From the NCBI GenBank assembly GCA_021810985.1, contig JAJZQA010000190.1, positions 1 through 5,501 of the forward strand: 5,501 nucleotides of DNA, read 5' to 3'. The notes below the pieces were generated by a model that was given only the letters and a program-made list of their open reading frames with translations, did not search any database and had not been told where the DNA came from. This DNA comes from Deltaproteobacteria bacterium (GTDB taxonomy: Bacteria > Desulfobacterota > Desulfuromonadia > Geobacterales > Geobacteraceae). Positions within the stretch are counted from its first letter, which is position 1. Each line of letters starts with the position of its first letter. Shown here piece after piece: positions 1 through 5,501 of the stretch. Both the position numbers and the translations under genes were made by a program.

Positions 1-3000
1 ATCTGGCGAAGATGAGTTTCTTCATTTCGCTGTCCGGCAGATCCTTGACCATGCCGATCAGATTGCGCGGTTTGGGGAACTTTTCCTTGCGATAGACGAT
101 CTTTAGATAATTCGAATACTCCGCCGGCAAAATTTCCGTGGAACTCGCGGTCTGGCCAGGCAGGTTCTTCTTCTCCTTTACCAGGGCCAGAAATTTCTCG
201 CTTCGCATTTTCCTTGCCAGGTATTCGTTCCGATAGCCTTCGGGATCATTTTCCTTGTCAGCATAGCCGATTACTTCAATGCTCAAATTCGGACGGTCCT
301 GCAGAGCACCGGCCAGCTTGAGGAGCAGGTCCTTTTCCGCTTGCGAGAGGCTCGCCGAGCCGGGGGGAAAGGTGACACTGCTGAAATCCTCACCTCCGCC
401 GAACGCAGCCTGCAACAGGGCAAAGGGCGAGGTTGCCGCCTTGACCAGAAGATTGCGCAGTACCTGGAAAACCAGCCGCCAGATGCTGAATTCTGGATCA
501 TCCGTTCTGCCGGTAACCGGCAGATCAATATGGATTTCCCCTTTCCGGTCTTTCAGGAGTGCCACTGCCAGGCGAACCGGAAGGCTGGTCGCCTTGTCGC
601 TGTCCACTTTCTCACCGAAGGTTAACTGGTCGAAAAACAGCTTGTTCTCCGAGGTGAGGTTCTTGTTTTCAATGCGGTAGGCCAGCTGCAGGTACAGCTT
701 GCCTTTCTCCACCGTGTAACCGAGGTAGGTGCCGGTATAGGGTGTTGTCGGAGAAAGTTCGATACCGGAAAAATTGATCTTCAGGTCCAGGAAGAGATTC
801 TCGCGTAGCGGGTTGATGGTGCCTGAGATCGCGAGGGGTGAATGGTTTTCCAGGTTGCCACGCAGATCAACCTCCGCCACGCGATTTTCTTCGGAGGTAA
901 GGCCACTGATTCTTCCGCCAAGATTGTAGAAAGTGGTGACAAAGGGCGCCTTGAGATGATAATCGCTGAAGACCATGGTTCCGCCCTGAAGGGTTACCGC
1001 ATTGATTTTGATGTCCGGTTTGCCTGTCGCGACCTGTTGGGCTGTTTGCTCAGCTGGTGCAGATGGCGTTGATGGTGCTGGTGGAGATGGTTGAACGGGT
1101 AATTCCTCGCCGGACTGAGGGGCTGGCTCCGCTGATTTAGTCGTGAGATTCTGCAGATTGAGCTTCCGGTTCTTGGTGATGGTGACCCGGGAGAAAAAAT
1201 TGCTGAGCGAAACGTCACTGCTTTTCAGACTGAACGGGTTGAGGACTCCTTTGATGCCGCTCACGTGCAGCCGCTCCCACTTCAACAGGTCTTCGTTTTC
1301 TTTTGTGTCGAGACAGTAGAAAGAGCGAATGCCGAGGGTGCCGCCGAAGGTCCCGTTGAGCTTTTTTCCCGTCCTTGCCAGGCTGAAACCGAGCCGGGTA
1401 TCCAGCGCCCCGCCGGCGATGGACAGGGCCAGGTCGTCCGGGAGGTAGGCATCAAAATCCCGCAACGGGATTCTTTTCAGGGTCACGGTTCCCCGGAGTT
1501 TCAGCGGCGAGGGCAGAGCGGTGCCGGAAACCCCGATGGTGCCGTTTTTTCCGTAGGCCGTTGCGAGGGTGAATGGGATTGCGCCGCTTTTTGGTCCGCT
1601 GATCTCCTGGGCGCTGAAGCGGAGTCCCTTCAAGGGGAAGGTCGGGTTGCCCTGCCGGCTTCGGTCGGTTACGCGGAAATTCAAGCCGTTCCCTTCGACT
1701 TTCTTGATCCGATAGCTGAATGGCGCGGCCGTAGACGAAGCTTTCGCGGGTGCCATTTTTTTTGTTGTTGTCGGAACCAGCAGCCTTTCGTAGGAAAAAC
1801 CCCCGTCCTTTTCACGGGAAGCCTTGAGATCCCCGCCCGCCAAGGTAATTGATGCAACTTCCGCCGTTTTTTCCTTCAGGGAAAGTTTCCCGCCCTTGAG
1901 AGAAACCTCTGACAGCCGGACGCCCTCCTTTTTGCCGAAATCTGCATATAGCTCATGTCCGGTCAGGGATAGGTCGTCGATCTTCAGACCCTCGTCGCCG
2001 GTGAAGGTGATAGCTGCGGCTGTGTCGAGTTTTCCGGTCAGGGGCGTGCGCAGCCGGTCCGCAAGGTAGGGGTAGTAGCTCCCGATGTCCAGGCCGCTTG
2101 CCTTCAATTGCGCGGAAACGTTCAGCGGGGTGAGGGTCAGTTCGCCGTTCAGGGCGAGCGACTCGTTACGCTGGGTGCGAAAGGAGAGGTTCCAGGAAGC
2201 CTTGCCATTTTTCTGTGTGGACAGCCCCGAAACGGCCAGATCAAGTGCCGTGAGGTCGGTTCTGAAGCCGCTGCGCGGGAGCCTGTCTTGGAAATGGATC
2301 TTACCACCGGTGCTTCTGATGCTGGAGACGATCAGAATCGGTTTCGGCGACGCCTTCTTTTCTGCTGGGGGAGCTGCCGTAGCGGGACTTTGCAGCTGTT
2401 GCCAGGTCCATCTGCCCTGTGCGTTCCGTTCCAGGAAAACTTCGAGTCCGGCGGTTTCCAAGGCCGCCAGATCGAATCTGCGGGCGATGATATCGGCCTG
2501 ATTGACCCGCAAGAGCCCGCTGTCCAGCGCGAGCAGCGCTTCTCCGCGGCGATCCTTGATCCGGATCTTATCCAGTTTCAAGGCGCCGGTCAGGGTAACT
2601 TCCGGTTTTGCCGTGGTTGAAACCCGGTAAGTTACCTCGGTGGTCGTGGAAAGGGTGCCGGAGCTGAAGGTTATCGGTGTCGTCACGGGCAGATAAGCCA
2701 GGTAATGGGGGATGTCCAATTCCCGGATCGTGATGATGGCGGAAGTTTCCATGGATTTGGCCAAAGGTTTGAACCGGCCGTTGGCGGAAAAACGCGCTCC
2801 GTTGATAATGGCGCTGAATTGCGGGGCAACATCAATGTCTGCCAGGTAGGGGATGTTACTGATGAAGGGCACGGCAAGTTTCATCTGGCGAATGGAATGC
2901 GCGGTTGTTTTGCCCGTTGCCTGATCGAGAAAATCAAGCGAACCGTTGCCGATTTCGATGTTGTTGATCGAGAAAAGCAGGCTTGAATCCTTGTTGGATT

Positions 3001-3382
3001 TCTTGCCGGTGAGAAGATCGGAGAAGTTATACCGATTCGCCGCGGTTCGGACGATGTTTACCTGGGGGTTGGAGATGCTCAACTTTGATACGATGAAGGC
3101 CCTCTTTGTCAGCGATGCCGGGCTGAGCTTGACCCTGACGCTGCTGAAGGAAACGAAGGTCTTGTTTTCTTTTTTTTCGGCGAGCCGGAAGTCGCTGACC
3201 TCCGCGCTCCAGGTGAAGGGATTCAAGGAAATGCGGCCAATGGAGGCCTTGCGTCCCGTCGCTTCTTCCAGTTTGTCCGTGATCACGTTTCGCAGAATGC
3301 CGGGCAGGAGCAAAATTATGAAAAGCAAAATGACGACAAGGGTGCCAATGCTCCAGAGTGCTGGTTTGCCGGGAAGTTTCAT
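1..3382 (-). CDS. DUF748/AsmA-like envelope protein, large, C-terminus outside window
   Basis: Reading the minus strand from ATG at 3382 gives 1127 codons with no stop, so the gene is intact here and its 3' end lies beyond position 1. AGGAG at 3393-3389, six bases before the ATG, supports the start. Residues 8-30 form one hydrophobic segment, probably an inner-membrane anchor with the rest periplasmic. NPFTW at 54-58 fits the AsmA-like N-terminal pattern. Four related modules lie near residues 138-175, 348-388, 555-598 and 790-828, each with an 'I..I.. GG.. .F.D' core. Pro/Ala/Thr-rich linkers lie near 331-349, 535-555 and 750-787. The block LLKDRKG (942-948), DLPVTG and DDPEF up to about 970 is the conserved DUF748/AsmA C-terminal signature. 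Residues about 1000-1065 resemble an OmpA-like fold (GYAD at 1039-1042). Known AsmA-like relatives (TamB, YhdP) bridge the periplasm and move phospholipid; that role is inferred here. Known family lengths suggest that only a short tail is missing. It is divergent from the kinase gene. Confidence 0.88.
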   Translation of the reverse strand, partial: MKLPGKPALWSIGTLVVILLFIILLLPGILRNVITDKLEEATGRKASIGRISLNPFTWSAEVSDFRLAEKKENKTFVSFSSVRVKLSPASLTKRAFIVSKLSISNPQVNIVRTAANRYNFSDLLTGKKSNKDSSLLFSINNIEIGNGSLDFLDQATGKTTAHSIRQMKLAVPFISNIPYLADIDVAPQFSAIINGARFSANGRFKPLAKSMETSAIITIRELDIPHYLAYLPVTTPITFSSGTLSTTTEVTYRVSTTAKPEVTLTGALKLDKIRIKDRRGEALLALDSGLLRVNQADIIARRFDLAALETAGLEVFLERNAQGRWTWQQLQSPATAAPPAEKKASPKPILIVSSIRSTGGKIHFQDRLPRSGFRTDLTALDLAVSGLSTQKNGKASWNLSFRTQRNESLALNGELTLTPLNVSAQLKASGLDIGSYYPYLADRLRTPLTGKLDTAAAITFTGDEGLKIDDLSLTGHELYADFGKKEGVRLSEVSLKGGKLSLKEKTAEVASITLAGGDLKASREKDGGFSYERLLVPTTTKKMAPAKASSTAAPFSYRIKKVEGNGLNFRVTDRSRQGNPTFPLKGLRFSAQEISGPKSGAIPFTLATAYGKNGTIGVSGTALPSPLKLRGTVTLKRIPLRDFDAYLPDDLALSIAGGALDTRLGFSLARTGKKLNGTFGGTLGIRSFYCLDTKENEDLLKWERLHVSGIKGVLNPFSLKSSDVSLSNFFSRVTITKNRKLNLQNLTTKSAEPAPQSGEELPVQPSPPAPSTPSAPAEQTAQQVATGKPDIKINAVTLQGGTMVFSDYHLKAPFVTTFYNLGGRISGLTSEENRVAEVDLRGNLENHSPLAISGTINPLRENLFLDLKINFSGIELSPTTPYTGTYLGYTVEKGKLYLQLAYRIENKNLTSENKLFFDQLTFGEKVDSDKATSLPVRLAVALLKDRKGEIHIDLPVTGRTDDPEFSIWRLVFQVLRNLLVKAATSPFALLQAAFGGGEDFSSVTFPPGSASLSQAEKDLLLKLAGALQDRPNLSIEVIGYADKENDPEGYRNEYLARKMRSEKFLALVKEKKNLPGQTASSTEILPAEYSNYLKIVYRKEKFPKPRNLIGMVKDLPDSEMKKLIFAR

Positions 3383-3433
3383 CGGGATCTCCTAGTTGGT
3401 GGTGTATGCTTGGGGGACCGGACAGATACCTAC

Positions 3434-3439
3434 AGTATA
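3434..3439 (-). promoter_or_regulatory. Weak -10 candidate for the DUF748 gene
   Basis: The minus strand reads TATACT here (5 of 6 to consensus), about 50 bases upstream of the ATG at 3382. The -35 position with a 17-base spacer reads CTTTCC, a poor match. An activator-dependent promoter or another start site is equally possible. TACAAT also occurs on the minus strand at 3544-3539 and 3564-3559, likewise without a good -35. Confidence 0.22.
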
Positions 3440-3509
3440 TGCTGATCGAGATAAAAGGAAAGTTTTGTTCACGGTTTTTGCCGGGGAATTGTCGGGCCTT
3501 CCATGGCAC

Positions 3510-3537
3510 TTGTCAAATGAATAAATGGCCATACAAT
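3510..3537 (+). promoter_or_regulatory. Candidate sigma70 promoter for the kinase gene
   Basis: TTGTCA at 3510-3515 matches the -35 consensus at 5 of 6 positions. TACAAT at 3532-3537 matches the -10 consensus at 5 of 6. The spacer is 16 bases, within the usual range. Transcription would start near 3543-3545 and run toward the kinase, leaving a leader of about 180 bases. It is the best-matching promoter pair I found in the intergenic region by eye; AT-rich DNA can give such matches by chance. Confidence 0.5.
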
Positions 3538-3565
3538 GATTGTAATCATTAAATATACATTGTAT
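3531..3565. promoter_or_regulatory. Nested AT-rich palindromes, candidate operator
   Basis: Outer arms ATACAATG (3531-3538) and CATTGTAT (3558-3565) are perfect 8-base inverted repeats. Inside them AATGAT (3535-3540) and ATCATT (3545-3550) form a second inverted repeat with a four-base centre, and ACAAT-G-ATTGT (3533-3543) a third. ATTGT recurs at 3539, 3559 and 3564. The cluster covers the -10 and initial transcribed region of the candidate kinase promoter, a normal place for a repressor site. The regulator is unknown. The core looks slightly Fur-like, but the half-site spacing does not fit. Confidence 0.4.
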
Positions 3566-3678
3566 TGTCGCTAAAAACGTTTTTTATTTCCTGGTGATTC
3601 CGGCGGGGATCCTTGAAACGAGGTGATATGTACTACAGGAATGACAGTCCGGTTTCCATGAAGTCGACTTTAACGCTA

Positions 3679-3715
3679 CCTGCTGGCCCTACTGGAATAA
3701 CCTCTGCCAGCAAGG
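3679..3715 (+). promoter_or_regulatory. Leader hairpin that can mask the kinase ribosome binding site
   Basis: TGCTGGC (3681-3687) pairs perfectly with GCCAGCA (3706-3712) across an 18-base loop. With one bulged A at 3713, the CC at 3679-3680 can also pair with the GG at 3714-3715, giving nine pairs that include bases of the AAGGAG Shine-Dalgarno sequence (3712-3717). In the folded state the kinase site would be partly hidden, which suggests translational control. No known riboswitch was recognised, and the stem could be chance. Confidence 0.35.
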
Positions 3716-3724
3716 AGATCTTTC

Positions 3725-5501
3725 ATGCCCCCCCGCAGTAGAATTCCGTTACTTATCGGTCTGGCCCTTGTTTCCTTGTTTCTCATTCTGCTGTTTGGCG
3801 CCAGGATAATCCTGTTGCGGAGCTATGTAAACCTCGAAGAAAAGGAGGCTCACGCACATGTCGAACGGGTTGTCAATGCCTTGAAAGCAGAGCTGGAGAG
3901 TATTAACACCCTGGCCAAGGATTACGCCGGCTGGGACGACAGCTACCGGTTCGTGCAGGACGGCAACAGAGCGTTCATCCAAAAAAATCTGGATGATCCG
4001 AATTTTGAACAGTTGGGTACGAATCTGATTATCTATCTGGATGAAGAGGGGAAATGGGTCTATGCCCGTAATTTCGATCTGCAAAAAAAGCTGGAGGTCG
4101 CATTTCCGGAAAGTCTCCGAACCATTTTGACCCCGGAAAGCCCCTTGTTAAAAAAATTGGCCCCGCACAATACCTGTCAGGGCATTCTCACTCTGCCCGA
4201 GGGCAGCTTACTCGTTTCCGCGGTTCCGATTCTCACCAGCGAATTTCGCGGTCCGGCGGCCGGAACACTTGTCATGGGTCGTTTTCTGAATACTGCCGCG
4301 CTTGAAAGATTTTCTCTTATCACCAAGCTTCAGTTGCGAGTCTATGCCGCGACTCAGCCTGATCTCCCTCTTCCGCTTTCTTCCTTTGCACAAGAAAAAA
4401 TCCTGGTTGTCCGGGGACCGGACAAAAACTACCTTTCCGGACTCTCTCTCCTTTACGATCTGTATGGGAGCCCGGCCCTGATAGTCAGGGTCGAGACTCC
4501 GCGGACAACCTACCATCAGGGAATTCGGACTATTCGCTATTTCGTGGTTTGGTTCGCCGGCTTGGCGCTCCTGATCGTCGGTATCAGCATGTTTTTCGCG
4601 AGGAAATTGCTGCTGGTGCAAAACAAGGGAAAGGAAAGCCACAGTCGATACCAGGCCGTCGTCGAAGGCTTTGATGGGCTGATTTACATTGTATCCGCGA
4701 CAAGAAAGATTGAATTTTTGAATAAGAAATTTATCGAGCGCCTGGGACGAGATGCCACAGGGGAAATCTGTCATGAGGCCCTGCATGATTTTGGCGGCAT
4801 TTGCGAATGGTGTGAAACTGAGAAAGTGATCGCGGGTGAGACAGTTCGTTGTGAGGTTTATAATCCAAAGGATGGGAGTTGGTATTATGTGATCAGTACT
4901 CCGGTTTTTAATCCGGACGGGACGGTGTCGAAACAGTCCATGTTGACGGACATCACTGAAATCAAGCGGGCCGCCAGCGAAAAAGCCGAACTGGAATCGC
5001 AACTCCGCCAGGCCCAGAAAATGGAAGCGGTCGGACAGCTTGCCGGGGGAGTCGCCCATGATTTCAATAATATTCTCTGCGCCATTATCGGTTTTGCGTC
5101 GCTGATCGAGATGAGCATGGACAAGGACGATCCTGCCTGGCAGCATCTGGAGCAGATTCTTGCGGCCAGTGAACGAGCCAGCCAGTTGGTTTCAAGTCTG
5201 CTCGCCTTCAGCAGAAAGCAGGTTTTGAATCCCCACCCGATCGACATGAACCGGATTGTGCGCGACGTGCAGAAAATTTTGGGAAGACTCATTACCGAGG
5301 ATATCGACCTGCGAATCCATCTGAGTGAAGCGGAGGTAAATGTCTTGGTTGACCCGGGACAGGTTGATCAGGTGATCATCAACCTGGTGGCCAATGCCAA
5401 GGATGCGATGCCGTCCGGAGGGAGCCTTGTCATCGAAACCGGCAAGGAACTGCTTCCCGCGGAGCTTCTCAAGGCGGCCGGAGCCATGCCGGAGGTTCCC
5501 T
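3725..5501 (+). CDS. CHASE4-PAS sensor histidine kinase, truncated by window end
   Basis: The start ATG at 3725 follows AAGGAG (3712-3717) with a seven-base gap; 592 codons are visible and the frame is open at the edge. Residues 9-31 are TM1 and about 272-293 are TM2, enclosing a periplasmic domain of about 240 residues. Its DYAGWDDSY motif at 66-74 and the later GILTLPEG (from 153) and GTLVMGR (180-186) segments fit CHASE4, an extracytoplasmic sensor whose ligands are mostly unknown. A PAS domain spans about 307-415, ending in DITEIK (409-414), and carries Cys349, His350, His354, Cys360, Cys363 and Cys376. A short helical linker leads to the HisKA H-box, AGGVAHDFNN, with the phosphorylated histidine at 445. 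The N-box NLVANAKDAM (553-562) begins the ATPase domain; its G boxes lie past the window. The protein should autophosphorylate His445 and pass phosphate to a receiver. AHDFNN kinases are often hybrids, so a C-terminal receiver is possible but unseen. No response regulator is in the window. Confidence 0.95.
   Translation, partial: MPPRSRIPLLIGLALVSLFLILLFGARIILLRSYVNLEEKEAHAHVERVVNALKAELESINTLAKDYAGWDDSYRFVQDGNRAFIQKNLDDPNFEQLGTNLIIYLDEEGKWVYARNFDLQKKLEVAFPESLRTILTPESPLLKKLAPHNTCQGILTLPEGSLLVSAVPILTSEFRGPAAGTLVMGRFLNTAALERFSLITKLQLRVYAATQPDLPLPLSSFAQEKILVVRGPDKNYLSGLSLLYDLYGSPALIVRVETPRTTYHQGIRTIRYFVVWFAGLALLIVGISMFFARKLLLVQNKGKESHSRYQAVVEGFDGLIYIVSATRKIEFLNKKFIERLGRDATGEICHEALHDFGGICEWCETEKVIAGETVRCEVYNPKDGSWYYVISTPVFNPDGTVSKQSMLTDITEIKRAASEKAELESQLRQAQKMEAVGQLAGGVAHDFNNILCAIIGFASLIEMSMDKDDPAWQHLEQILAASERASQLVSSLLAFSRKQVLNPHPIDMNRIVRDVQKILGRLITEDIDLRIHLSEAEVNVLVDPGQVDQVIINLVANAKDAMPSGGSLVIETGKELLPAELLKAAGAMPEVP

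Larger units (their letters stand above)
3383..3724. other. Divergent intergenic control region
   Basis: These 342 bases separate the start codons of the two divergent genes and hold no convincing gene. The centre (about 3510-3600) is clearly more AT-rich than the flanking coding DNA. In order it contains the DUF748 ribosome binding site (3389-3393), a weak minus-strand -10 candidate (3434-3439), a plus-strand sigma70-like promoter (3510-3537), nested palindromes (3531-3565), an A5CGT5 palindrome (3573-3584), and a hairpin next to the kinase ribosome binding site (3679-3715). If the plus-strand promoter is used, the kinase mRNA has a leader of about 180 bases, long enough for post-transcriptional control. 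Confidence 0.8.

Noticed and set aside
3170..3177. Eight T (A8 in the DUF748 coding strand) as a frameshift or slippage site
   Set aside because: It encodes a normal Glu-Lys-Lys stretch, and the frame continues correctly on both sides, so there is no sign of programmed slippage.
279..3395. Plus-strand open frames opposite the DUF748 gene, for example at 1265-1852, 2108-2620 and 2946-3395
   Set aside because: They lie antisense to an unbroken 1127-codon frame with clear family motifs, their translations are low-complexity or charged without domain pattern, and none has supporting context.
283..3509. Minus-strand frames at 283-528, 994-1218, 2683-2877 and 3027-3509
   Set aside because: They overlap the DUF748 gene on the same strand in other frames and show no domain pattern.
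3358..3552. Plus-strand 64-codon frame across the intergenic region
   Set aside because: It starts antisense within the DUF748 gene, has no good ribosome binding site and runs through the promoter and operator candidates.
3533..3552. Fur box
   Set aside because: AATGAT and ATCATT resemble the Fur half-sites, but the centre is four bases instead of one and the outer bases do not match GATAAT units well.
3573..3584. Perfect palindrome AAAAACGTTTTT as a terminator
   Set aside because: The stem is almost all A-T with no loop, and both flanking genes start rather than end here. It may bend DNA but has no clear role.
3749..5292. Minus-strand open frames at 3749-4084, 4208-5146 and 4885-5292
   Set aside because: They are antisense to the kinase, whose CHASE4, PAS and HisKA motifs are unambiguous; the 312-codon one is long only because of codon bias on the kinase strand.

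Overview
The window contains two large genes that diverge from a shared 342-base intergenic region. Both run off the window, so each is seen from its start codon but without its end. No RNA gene, CRISPR array, insertion sequence or attachment site is visible. Codon usage is moderately GC-rich, against an AT-rich promoter region. The gene types (a multi-module DUF748/AsmA-like envelope protein, and a CHASE4-PAS-histidine kinase with an AHDFNN H-box and a Cys/His-rich PAS) suggest a Gram-negative bacterium. A member of the Desulfobacterota/Desulfuromonadia (former Deltaproteobacteria) is the best guess. This is inferred from protein style, not from a search.

Left region, 1-3382, minus strand: one uninterrupted frame of 1127 codons. 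It encodes an inner-membrane-anchored, mostly periplasmic protein of the DUF748/AsmA-like group. It has an N-terminal membrane anchor, at least four related modules joined by Pro/Ala/Thr-rich linkers, the conserved LKDRKG...DLPVTG...DDPEF block, and a C-terminal segment that resembles an OmpA-type fold. The true C-terminus lies outside the window.

Middle, 3383-3724: the divergent control region. It holds a good candidate sigma70 promoter for the kinase (TTGTCA / TACAAT, 16-base spacer), with nested AT-rich palindromes over its -10. It also holds a weak -10 candidate for the DUF748 gene, and a hairpin that could mask the kinase ribosome binding site.

Right region, 3725-5501, plus strand: the first 592 codons of a membrane sensor histidine kinase, in the order TM, periplasmic CHASE4, TM, PAS, HisKA (His445), start of the ATPase domain. 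It is cut before the G boxes. A receiver domain downstream is possible but unseen.

How they work together is inference only. The kinase senses something outside the cytoplasmic membrane, and the divergent gene makes an envelope protein of a class linked to lipid transport or outer-membrane maintenance. Shared control is plausible but not shown. I found no clear sign of a wholly new system. The best leads are the Cys/His cluster in the PAS domain, the palindromes over the promoter, and the leader hairpin.
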